Origin: Dechloromonas sp.
GTDB lineage: Bacteria > Pseudomonadota > Gammaproteobacteria > Burkholderiales > Rhodocyclaceae
DNA length: 7,147 bases
Assembly (NCBI GenBank): GCA_017302355.1
Contig: JAFLDQ010000171.1
Span: 1 to 7,147 of the forward strand
Direction of reading: 5' to 3'
Shown here: positions 1 to 5,964 of the stretch, one piece after another
Layout of the letters: each line of letters opens with the position of its first letter
Position numbering within the stretch: the stretch's first letter is position 1
Notes under the pieces: generated by a model
Told to the model about the DNA's origin: nothing
The model's input: only the letters and a program-made list of their open reading frames with translations
Databases searched by the model: none
Translations under genes and position numbers: made by a program

Positions 1-730
1 CATCCTCGCTCATCATGTTGCAGGCCATCACCTCGCTGGCGTAGTCGTAGGCTTCGCTCAGGCCCATTTCCAGTTGCCTGTAGAACATGCCCTTGCCGAT
101 GCGCACGGCGACGGCGCTCTTGCCGAGAATCGATTGCACCAGGCGCTCTACCTCGGCGTCGAGCGCATCGGCCGGGACGACGCGGTTGACCAGGCCCTTG
201 CTCTTCGCCTCCATGGCGTCGATGAAGTCGCCGGTCAGCAGCATTTCCAGCGCCGCCTTGCGCCCGAGGTTGCGCGCCAGGCCGACGGCCGGAGTCGAGC
301 AGAAGAGGCCGACGTTGATGCCGGAAACGGCGAATCTGGCGACATCGGCGGCCACCGCAAGGTCGCACATCGACACCAGTTGGCAGCCGGCGGCGGTGGC
401 GATGCCGTGCACGCGGGCGATCACCGGTTGCGGCATGCGGGTGATGGTCAGCATCAGCTCGCCGCATTGTCGGAACAGCGCCTGCATGAAACCCTTGTCG
501 TGGTTGGCGCGCATTTCCTTGAGATCGTGGCCGGCGCAGAACGCCTTGCCGGCGCCGGCGAGGACGACGACGCGCACGCCTTCACCGGCGGCAATGGCGT
601 CGAGTTCGCCCTGGATCGCGGTCAACATGTCCTTCGACAGCGAATTGAACTGGCCCGGGCGGTTGAGGGTCAGCGTGGTCAGGCCGTCGGCGCGGTCACT
701 GCGCAGGACGAGCGGGTCTTCGAAGGTCAT
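1..730 (-). CDS. Enoyl-CoA hydratase/isomerase family protein (ECHDC3-like), C-terminus cut by window edge
   Basis: This is a crotonase-fold protein expected to act on acyl-CoA thioesters in the cytoplasm. 243 codons are visible, so only about 15-20 C-terminal residues should be missing for a family usually near 260. It starts at ATG 730, with the SD-like GGAGAG at 741-736 five bases upstream. Visible family marks are the oxyanion-hole segment AGKAFCAGHDLKEM (about residues 60-73), HGIATAAGCQLVSMCD (108-123), and the stretch FAVSGINVGLFCSTPAVGLA (133-152). These match, from memory, the ECHDC3-type branch rather than classical crotonase. Q117 and G137 stand where classical hydratases carry their two catalytic glutamates (rat E144 and E164), so simple enoyl-CoA hydration is doubtful and the true reaction is unknown. 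The next gene upstream on this strand ends 155 bases away, and this gene appears to have its own promoter. The family call is solid; the substrate is not known. Confidence 0.9.
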   Translation of the reverse strand, partial: MTFEDPLVLRSDRADGLTTLTLNRPGQFNSLSKDMLTAIQGELDAIAAGEGVRVVVLAGAGKAFCAGHDLKEMRANHDKGFMQALFRQCGELMLTITRMPQPVIARVHGIATAAGCQLVSMCDLAVAADVARFAVSGINVGLFCSTPAVGLARNLGRKAALEMLLTGDFIDAMEAKSKGLVNRVVPADALDAEVERLVQSILGKSAVAVRIGKGMFYRQLEMGLSEAYDYASEVMACNMMSED

Positions 731-765
731 GGCATCTCTCCATCTGGCGTTGTTGCGAAGCTGCA

Positions 766-793
766 AGGGTAACCGGATGGCGCTTCGCGTCAA
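766..793 (-). promoter_or_regulatory. Candidate sigma70 promoter for the enoyl-CoA hydratase-like gene
   Basis: Read on the minus strand, TTGACG (793-788, five of six to TTGACA) is followed after 16 bases by TACCCT (771-766). The latter keeps the three most conserved -10 positions (T, A and final T). Transcription would start near 759, giving a leader of about 28 bases that includes the SD sequence. The -10 box is weak, and this is pattern matching only. Confidence 0.45.
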
Positions 794-815
794 GGTTCGC
801 CGGGCGCGCTTCGCG
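780..815. repeat. 10-bp direct repeat overlapping the candidate promoter
   Basis: GCGCTTCGCG occurs twice, at 780-789 and 806-815, 26 bases apart start to start. One copy sits inside the -35/-10 region of the candidate leftward promoter (reaching into its -35 box by two bases) and the other lies upstream of the -35. That placement would suit a regulator-binding site. In DNA this rich in GC it could also be chance. Confidence 0.3.
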
Positions 816-885
816 ACATTTCAGCAGGCCGGGAATCCTCCCAGCGGCACCGGAAAACCGGGGGTAAGGCGCAATTCCGGATCGC

Positions 886-1614
886 TCAGCCGCCGTGGAT
901 CAGCGCATCCGGGATCAGATAGAACTCGCGTCCGCCGATGCCGACCCGCCAGCTGTCGTTCTGGCGCTGGGCGGAGATCCTTGCCCCATCGTCGGTGGTG
1001 AATTTCCTGTCGGCATAGTGGAGGACGCGGGTTCGCCCGTCGGGGCCGTAGGCGATCCAGATCTGGGCGCTGCGGCTGGCGAAGTGGCGCACGACGCGGA
1101 AGTCGCACTGGCGCTCGAGCGTCTCCTTGTCCTCGGAGCACTTGATCTTGCCGGAGGCGTCGTATTTGGCGGGCGGCGTCGACCCCCTGACGGCGGACGC
1201 CGGCCGGCTGGTGATGTCGATGTCGAGGGTGAAGTCGGCCGACTGGTTGCTGCTGGCGGCATTGCCCGCCAGGTACACGCGGATCGTGTAGTCGCCGTCC
1301 TTCGGCAACAGGCCGGAGAACTGGTTGCCCGAGACCGAGCCGACGAAGAGCGGGACATCGTCCGTCGCCAGGACGTTGAAGTAGGCCGATGTCCTGCTTG
1401 CCTTCAGGGTTACGTCCATGTTCTGACCGGCAACGGCGCGCACGCGGTAGTCGATGACCTGGCGGCCCCGGATGCCGCCCTTGACCGTGGCGCCGGTCGT
1501 GCCCTTCTGGAACTGCACCTGCTCGTGGCGGATTTCGGGCTCGCCGAAGGCGGGGGCGGCGGTCGCGAGCAAGGCAAGGCCGGCGGCGATCGGGATCATG
1601 GTTCTCAATTTCAT
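886..1614 (-). CDS. Secreted protein with PliG-like (g-type lysozyme inhibitor-like) N-terminal domain
   Basis: The product is a probable periplasmic protein of 242 residues. Start ATG 1614 is chosen because GGAG at 1623-1620 lies just upstream and the reading then opens with a signal peptide: MKLR, a hydrophobic core about residues 6-19, and cleavage probably after A22 or G24. The upstream extension of the frame to 1920 lacks these features. Residues about 30-135 form a beta-rich domain (QFQKGTTGATVKG, AGQNMDVTL, LLPKDGDYTIRVYL, FTLDIDI) that resembles E. coli PliG, the periplasmic inhibitor of g-type lysozyme; D106-G107-D108-Y109 aligns with its S-G-x-Y loop. Residues about 151-240 are a second domain with C159 and C170, a likely disulfide, and a YGPDGRTRVLHY segment of the type seen in other exported proteobacterial proteins. 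Lysozyme inhibition is inferred from resemblance only; the C-terminal domain has no function I can name. An exported protein of other function is the alternative. Confidence 0.82.
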   Translation of the reverse strand: MKLRTMIPIAAGLALLATAAPAFGEPEIRHEQVQFQKGTTGATVKGGIRGRQVIDYRVRAVAGQNMDVTLKASRTSAYFNVLATDDVPLFVGSVSGNQFSGLLPKDGDYTIRVYLAGNAASSNQSADFTLDIDITSRPASAVRGSTPPAKYDASGKIKCSEDKETLERQCDFRVVRHFASRSAQIWIAYGPDGRTRVLHYADRKFTTDDGARISAQRQNDSWRVGIGGREFYLIPDALIHGG

Positions 1615-1758
1615 GGTTTCTCCAGCGTTGACCGCGACGGAAGCAAGCGCCCGGGCTTCCCAGATTACAGCGTACGGTGTGCGGCCTTCTCGCGATCTCG
1701 AGGTCCCGCGGCTGCGTCGGCTTGCCCCCTGACCCGCGCCGGCGACGATGCTGCGGCG

Positions 1759-1787
1759 ATTGTAACGGCCGGACGGCGGGAATTCAA
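1759..1787 (-). promoter_or_regulatory. Sigma70-like promoter for the PliG-like gene
   Basis: On the minus strand TTGAAT (1787-1782, four of six to TTGACA) is separated by exactly 17 bases from TACAAT (1764-1759, five of six to TATAAT). In a GC-rich neighbourhood this is the best promoter match in the left half of the window. Transcription would start near 1752 and leave a leader of about 138 bases before ATG 1614. That is long enough for post-transcriptional control, though I see no obvious structure in it. Confidence 0.6.
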
Positions 1788-1905
1788 ACGGGATGCCGGA
1801 AATCCCCGCCGTTCGTGCCGGGGATGCGGAATTCGGGTGTTTTCCGGCGTCGACCGCGACAGCCGCGGCGCCTTGCGGATGATCGGCGGACCGCGGGCGC
1901 CGCGC

Positions 1906-1911
1906 TAGAAT
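1906..1911 (+). promoter_or_regulatory. Candidate -10 box immediately before dnaE
   Basis: TAGAAT (five of six to TATAAT) ends seven bases before the dnaE ATG at 1919, so initiation would fall at or next to the start codon and give a leaderless or nearly leaderless mRNA. No purine-rich SD sequence is visible between the box and the ATG, consistent with that reading. No good -35 is found at 16-18 bases spacing (TCGGCG lies at 17), so either an activator helps or the real promoter lies further upstream. Confidence 0.4.
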
Positions 1912-1918
1912 ACGGTCC

Positions 1919-4900
1919 ATGACTGCCCCGCGTTACGTGCACCTCCGCCTCCATTCCGAGTATTCCATCAGCGATGGCATCGTCCGCCTCGGCGACGCCG
2001 TCAGGCGCGCCGCCGGCGACGGCATGCCGGCACTGGCGCTGACCGACCTCGGCAACCTGTTCGGCCTCGTCAAGTTCTACAGCGCCGCGCGCGGCAAGGG
2101 GGTCAAGCCGATCGCCGGCGCCGATGTCTGGATCGCCAACCCGGACTCTCCCGAAGACCCAAGCCGCCTGCTGCTGCTGGTGCGCAACCGCGAAGGCTAT
2201 CGCCAGTTGTGCGAACTGCTGACCCGCGCCTACCTCGTCGAAGGCCGGCGCGACCGCGCGGAGATTCGCCGCGAGTGGTTCGGGGAAACCGGCGGCGCCG
2301 GCCTGATCGCGCTTTCCGGCGGGCATCCTGGCGACGTCGGCCAGGCCCTGCTCAACGGCAATTTCGATCTGGCCGGCGAGCGTGCCCGTGCCTGGGAGGC
2401 GATCTTCCCCGGCGCCTTCTATCTTGAGGTGCAACGTTACGGCCAGCCGCAGCAGGAGGCCATCGTCCAGCAGACCGCCGACCTCGCCGGCGAACTCGGC
2501 CTGCCGCTGGTGGCGACGCACCCCGTCCAGTTTCTGGGACGCGACGATTTCCGCGCGCACGAAGCCCGCGTCTGCATCGCCGAGGGTTACGTGCTGGGCG
2601 ACAGCCGGCGCCCGCGGGTCTACACGGAAGCGCAGTATTTCAGGACGCAGGGCGAAATGGCCGAGTTGTTCGCCGACCTGCCGGAAGCGCTGGAGAATTC
2701 GCTGGAAATCGCCCGGCGCTGCAATATCGAGCTGACGCTGGGCAAGAACTTCCTGCCCGACTTCCCGATCCCGCCGGGAATGACCATCGACGAATATCTC
2801 GGCGATGAGGCGAGGAAGGGCCTGGAGGTCCGCCTCGCCGAGCTTTACCCCGACCCGGAAGAGCGCCTGAGACGCCGCCCCGAATACGACGAACGCCTCG
2901 CCTTCGAGTGCCGGACCATCGTCCAGATGGGCTACCCGGGCTACTTCCTGATCGTCGCCGACTTCATCAACTGGGCCAAGAACAACGGCGTGCCGGTCGG
3001 GCCGGGCCGCGGTTCAGGCGCCGGGTCGCTGGTCGCCTACAGCCTGCGCATCACCGACCTCGACCCGCTGGCCTACGCGCTGCTGTTCGAGCGCTTCCTC
3101 AATCCCGAGCGGGTGTCGATGCCCGACTTCGACATCGACTTCTGCCAGGACAACCGCTGGCGGGTCATCGAGTACGTCCGCCAGCGCTATGGTTCGCAGG
3201 CGGTGAGCCAGATCGTCACCTTCGGCACGATGTCGTCGAAGGCGGTGATCCGCGACGTCGGCCGCGTCTTCGGTCTGCCTTACTCGCTGTGCGACCGTAT
3301 CTCTAAGCTGATTCCGGTCGTCCAGAACAAGCCGGTTTCGCTGGCCGAGGCGCTCGAGCAGGAACCGGCGCTCAAGGAGATGATGGCCGACGAGCGCGAC
3401 GGCGAATCGATCCGCGAACTGTTCGACCTCGCCGCCCGCCTCGAGGACCTGACGCGCAACGTCGGCATGCACGCCGGCGGCGTCCTGATCGCGCCGGGCC
3501 GGATTACCGATTTCTGCCCGATCTACCAGGCCAGCGGTTCCGACGCGTCGCCGGTATCGCAGTTCGACAAGGACGACGTCGAAAAGGCCGGGCTGGTCAA
3601 GTTTGACTTCCTCGGCCTGCGCAACCTGACCATCATCGAGCTGGCGCTCGACTACGTGCGGCGTCTGAGCGGCGAGAGGCTCGACCTGATGGCGCTCGGC
3701 TTCGACGATCCGGCGGTCTACCGGATCCTCAAGGATGCCAACACGACGGCGATCTTCCAGGTCGAAGGCGAGGGCATGAAGAAGCTGCTCAGGAAGCTGC
3801 AACCCGACCGTTTCGAAGACATCATCGCCGTGCTCGCGCTCTACCGTCCCGGCCCGCTCGGTTCCGGGATGGTCGACGACTTCTGCCTGCGCAAGAAGGG
3901 CCAGCAGAAGATCGACTATTTCCACCCCGACCTCACAGCCTGCCTGGAGCCGACCTACGGCGTCATCGTGTACCAGGAGCAGGTGATGCAGATCTCGCAG
4001 ATCATCGGTGGCTACACGCTGGGCGGCGCCGACATGCTGCGCCGGGCGATGGGCAAGAAGAAGCCCGAGGAAATGGCCAAGCACCGCGAGACCATCGCCG
4101 CCGGCGCCAGGGAAAAGGGTTACGACCCGGCGCTTGCCGAGCAGTTGTTCGACCTGATGACCAAGTTCGCGGAATATGGCTTCAACAAGTCGCACACCGC
4201 CGCCTACGCCGTCGTCACCTATCACACCGCCTGGCTCAAGGCGCACCACTGCGCGGCCTTCATGGCGGCGACGCTGTCATCCGACATGGACAACACCGAT
4301 GCTGTCAGGATTTTTTACGAGGACACGCTGGCCAACGGCGTCCGTGTGCTGGGGCCCGACGTCAACGCCTCGAATTACCGTTTCGAGCCGGTCGACCGCG
4401 AGACGATCCGCTACGGACTGGGCGCGGTCAAGGGCACCGGCGAGCAGGCGGTCAATGTGGTCCTGAAAGCGCGCGAGGCCGGCGGACCGTTCCGCGATCT
4501 CTTCGACTTCTGCCGGCGTTGCGACAAGCGCCTGGTCAACCGCCGCACCATCGAGGCGCTGATCAAGGCCGGCGCCTTCGACTGCATCGACGGCCACCGT
4601 CACCGGCTGCTGGCATCGGCCGGCGTGGCGATGGATTTCGCCGAGCAGGCCGAGCGCAACTCGATGCAGACCAGTCTGTTCGACCTCGGCCCGGCCGCCG
4701 ACGAACACGCGCCGCAATGCATCCCGGCGCCGCCGTGGGGCGAACGGGAGCAGTTGATGCAGGAAAAGAGCGCCCTCGGCTTCTTCGTCTCCGGCCATCC
4801 CTACAATGCCTGGAGGAAGGAGTTGTCGCACTTTGTGCGGCGTTCGCTCAAGCAGATCGAACCGTCCAGGGAGCCGACCCTGCTCGCCGGCATCGTCGTC

Positions 4901-5365
4901 GGCGTGCGCCCGCAGATGACGCGCCGGGGAAAGATGCTCCTGGTCCAGATCGACGACGGCACGGCGACGGTCGAGGTGACGGTATTCAGCGATCTGTTCG
5001 ACGCCGAGCGGGCGAAGATCGTCACCGACGAGGTGCTGGTCGTCGAAGGCAAGGTCAGCCACGACGATTTTTCCAACGGCAACCGCATCGTCGCCGAAAA
5101 GTTGATGACCGTCGGCGAGGCGCGCGCCCGCTTTGCCCGGCATCTGTTGCTGCGGCTGAATGGGGGATCGGACGCGCACAAGCTGAAGTCGCTGCTGACG
5201 CCGTTTGCGCCCGGTCAGGCGCAGGTGCGGGTCAACTACCGCAACGAAAAGGCCGAGTGCGAAATCGTGCTCGGCGACGCGGTGCGCGTGCGTCTCGACG
5301 ACACGCTGCTCGACGCCCTGAACGGCTGGCTGCAGTCGGAGAACGTCGAGATCGTCTATCACTGA
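1919..5365 (+). CDS. dnaE: DNA polymerase III alpha subunit (replicative polymerase)
   Basis: This is the catalytic subunit of the chromosomal replicase. It polymerises DNA as part of the Pol III core with a separate epsilon proofreader and is held on DNA by the beta clamp. It is complete at 1148 residues (E. coli 1160). Domains in order: PHP about 1-270 (opening YVHLRLHSEYS), palm with GPGRGSGAGS at 361-370 and MPDFDIDF at 401-408, then fingers, helix-hairpin-helix region about 830-890, OB fold about 985-1070, and a C-terminal tau-binding-type domain. Catalytic carboxylates are D403, D405 and, in VKFDFLGLR, D563, equivalent to E. coli D401, D403 and D555. Q917-T-S-L-F921 is a near-consensus internal clamp-binding motif. 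R10 replaces the first His of the active-PHP HxH pair, as in E. coli, so the PHP domain should not proofread. No frameshift or missing block is seen. There is no SD sequence at ATG 1919, but the N-terminus aligns with E. coli from residue 1, supporting this start. Confidence 0.99.
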   Translation: MTAPRYVHLRLHSEYSISDGIVRLGDAVRRAAGDGMPALALTDLGNLFGLVKFYSAARGKGVKPIAGADVWIANPDSPEDPSRLLLLVRNREGYRQLCELLTRAYLVEGRRDRAEIRREWFGETGGAGLIALSGGHPGDVGQALLNGNFDLAGERARAWEAIFPGAFYLEVQRYGQPQQEAIVQQTADLAGELGLPLVATHPVQFLGRDDFRAHEARVCIAEGYVLGDSRRPRVYTEAQYFRTQGEMAELFADLPEALENSLEIARRCNIELTLGKNFLPDFPIPPGMTIDEYLGDEARKGLEVRLAELYPDPEERLRRRPEYDERLAFECRTIVQMGYPGYFLIVADFINWAKNNGVPVGPGRGSGAGSLVAYSLRITDLDPLAYALLFERFLNPERVSMPDFDIDFCQDNRWRVIEYVRQRYGSQAVSQIVTFGTMSSKAVIRDVGRVFGLPYSLCDRISKLIPVVQNKPVSLAEALEQEPALKEMMADERDGESIRELFDLAARLEDLTRNVGMHAGGVLIAPGRITDFCPIYQASGSDASPVSQFDKDDVEKAGLVKFDFLGLRNLTIIELALDYVRRLSGERLDLMALGFDDPAVYRILKDANTTAIFQVEGEGMKKLLRKLQPDRFEDIIAVLALYRPGPLGSGMVDDFCLRKKGQQKIDYFHPDLTACLEPTYGVIVYQEQVMQISQIIGGYTLGGADMLRRAMGKKKPEEMAKHRETIAAGAREKGYDPALAEQLFDLMTKFAEYGFNKSHTAAYAVVTYHTAWLKAHHCAAFMAATLSSDMDNTDAVRIFYEDTLANGVRVLGPDVNASNYRFEPVDRETIRYGLGAVKGTGEQAVNVVLKAREAGGPFRDLFDFCRRCDKRLVNRRTIEALIKAGAFDCIDGHRHRLLASAGVAMDFAEQAERNSMQTSLFDLGPAADEHAPQCIPAPPWGEREQLMQEKSALGFFVSGHPYNAWRKELSHFVRRSLKQIEPSREPTLLAGIVVGVRPQMTRRGKMLLVQIDDGTATVEVTVFSDLFDAERAKIVTDEVLVVEGKVSHDDFSNGNRIVAEKLMTVGEARARFARHLLLRLNGGSDAHKLKSLLTPFAPGQAQVRVNYRNEKAECEIVLGDAVRVRLDDTLLDALNGWLQSENVEIVYH

Positions 5366-5407
5366 GCGGTCTCACCTTCGAGACGATGCTGCGTGGTGAG
5401 TCCATGA

Positions 5408-5719
5408 ATCGCCAGGATCATCACCGGCAACATCGCCTGCAACTCCACCCATGACAACGAGACCAAAACAGGTGATGTCTTGGCGACGCTTTCGGACGAG
5501 GTGACTGCGGTGCGGCCGGTGATCGTCTGCTGGCGTACGGGCAGAGAACCGCTTCCCTGTGTCATCGCCGGCAAGATCGCCGACCGCGGACGCCACGCTT
5601 GCCGTGCAGGTGGACACGATCGGCAACGAGATCGACCCCCGACGATCCGTATGCCGGCAAGCGGACTCCGGATTCCTGGTGTGGTGAGCAGGGAACTGCT
5701 GCGCTGGGGGTTGGAATGA
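5408..5719 (+). pseudogene. Probable remnant of an unidentified coding sequence
   Basis: This frame is open for 103 codons and opens with a run of about fourteen codons nearly all ending in C or G (ATC, GCC, AGG, ATC, ATC, ACC and so on), the third-position bias of real genes in this genome. The translation begins IARIITGNIACNSTHDNETK and continues with a plausible mixed composition (LATLSDEVTAVRPVIVCW) until about 5580, where it becomes arginine-rich and unnatural. Near 5590 a second frame reads ADATLAVQVDTIGNEIDP, as expected if a frameshift broke an older gene. There is no good start codon or SD sequence. I do not recognise the parent family, so the entry rests only on codon bias and the apparent frame switch. 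Confidence 0.3.
5687..5700 (+). repeat. Small hairpin with GNRA-type loop
   Basis: AGCAG (5687-5691) pairs with CTGCT (5696-5700) around the tetraloop GGAA, which fits the stable GNRA pattern. It sits between the outer inverted pair ATTCC (5672-5676) and GGAAT (5713-5717). No T-run follows, so it is not a standard terminator. The arrangement is reminiscent of a decayed REP-like repeat, many of which end in GGAATGAC-like sequence, but the match is loose. Confidence 0.3.
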
Positions 5720-5792
5720 CGCGGAAGCGTCGTCGACCTCCACTTGCCGGGCGGCGAGGCAGGCGAAGTGACCAAGTGGTGGGTGGTTTTGG

Positions 5793-5835
5793 GGTCAGTC
5801 TGGGGGCTGGGTACGGCCATAACCGGTCAGTTTGG
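5793..5835 (+). repeat. 11-bp direct repeat upstream of the UDG-like gene
   Basis: GGTCAGTCTGG at 5793-5803 and GGTCAGTTTGG at 5825-5835 match at ten of eleven positions and are 32 bases apart, close to three helical turns. The second copy runs into the imperfect palindrome TTGGAAAATTCCCAA at 5832-5846. Their position ahead of the promoter-like stretch makes them candidate operator sites. Confidence 0.35.
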
Positions 5836-5884
5836 AAAATTCCCAATTGCGGAACTTTCGGTTAGAGGTTGTTATGCTTACAGC

Positions 5885-5914
5885 TTGACTTGCCGCGTTT
5901 CAAGGAAATTTATG
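5885..5914 (+). promoter_or_regulatory. Candidate promoter for the UDG-like gene
   Basis: TTGACT (5885-5890, five of six to TTGACA) is followed after 18 bases by TTTATG (5909-5914), a weak -10. An alternative -10, TATGCT at 5873-5878, lies just upstream but has no well-spaced -35; TTGCGG at 5847-5852 is 20 bases away. The surrounding AT-richness contrasts with the rest of the window and supports a promoter somewhere in 5840-5925, but the exact boxes are uncertain. Confidence 0.4.
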
Positions 5915-5941
5915 GCTATGAACCCGCCTAAAGCTACTTAG
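5912..5941 (+). CDS. Possible nine-residue leader peptide
   Basis: ATG 5912 opens a short frame reading MAMNPPKAT and ending at TAG 5939-5941, 23 bases before the start of the next gene. AAGGA at 5902-5906 lies five bases upstream, a good SD sequence for so short a frame, and the codons include consecutive prolines. Such a frame could be a translated leader affecting the downstream gene. It could equally be chance, and if TTTATG is the -10 box it could not be translated from that transcript. No attenuator hairpin is obvious. Confidence 0.22.
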   Translation: MAMNPPKAT

Positions 5942-5964
5942 TCTTTTGACCCCGAGGAGGCGAT

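Larger units (their letters stand above)
1615..1918. other. Divergent intergenic control region between the PliG-like gene and dnaE
   Basis: These 304 bases separate two divergently transcribed genes. They hold the leftward promoter at 1759-1787, with an untranslated leader of roughly 135-140 bases, and the rightward TAGAAT box at 1906-1911. A near-perfect 14-bp direct repeat, GCGTTGACCGCGAC at 1625-1638 and GCGTCGACCGCGAC at 1847-1860, lies near the two ends. Open frames cross the region in several phases, but none begins with a credible ribosome site, and I see no small gene or terminator here. Confidence 0.7.
5366..5964. other. 599-base region without an intact recognisable gene
   Basis: This is the stretch between the dnaE stop and the next credible start. 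Its first part, to about 5790, is still GC-rich and contains what looks like decayed coding sequence. From about 5820 it turns AT-richer and carries repeat, promoter-like and leader-ORF features. Open frames exist on both strands, the longest being on the minus strand at 5359-5820, but they overlap one another, lack SD sequences and resemble no protein I know. No convincing intrinsic terminator follows dnaE: the GTCTC/GAGAC pair at 5369-5384 gives only five base pairs and no T-run. Confidence 0.6.

Noticed and set aside
850..861. CCGG-AAAA-CCGG hairpin after the PliG-like gene as a terminator
   Set aside because: The stem is four base pairs and the T-run on the transcribed strand is in the loop, not after the stem.
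74..1001. Plus-strand open frames opposite the enoyl-CoA hydratase-like gene
   Set aside because: They mirror the crotonase-fold gene and carry no recognisable motif or credible start.
895..1908. Plus-strand open frame of 337 codons opposite the PliG-like gene
   Set aside because: The opposing frame has a signal peptide, an SD sequence and a recognisable domain; the plus-strand translation is repetitive Ala/Gly/Arg/Asp-rich sequence typical of a shadow frame.
1615..1920. N-terminal extension of the PliG-like frame to an ATG at 1920
   Set aside because: It would bury the signal peptide, cross the promoter at 1759-1787 and overlap the dnaE start; the extra residues look non-coding.
3014..4249. 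Long open frame of 411 codons on the strand opposite dnaE
   Set aside because: It is the mirror of dnaE codon bias in GC-rich DNA, with low-complexity composition, no ribosome site, and complete overlap with an unquestionable gene. The same holds for the minus-strand frame at 4277-5362.
5369..5384. GTCTC/GAGAC hairpin just after dnaE as an intrinsic terminator
   Set aside because: The stem is only five base pairs and no T-run follows, so it does not meet the usual pattern.
5359..5820. Minus-strand frame of 153 codons downstream of dnaE
   Set aside because: It is Ser/Pro/Arg/Thr-rich, has no SD sequence or family resemblance, and runs opposite to the frame with better third-position bias.
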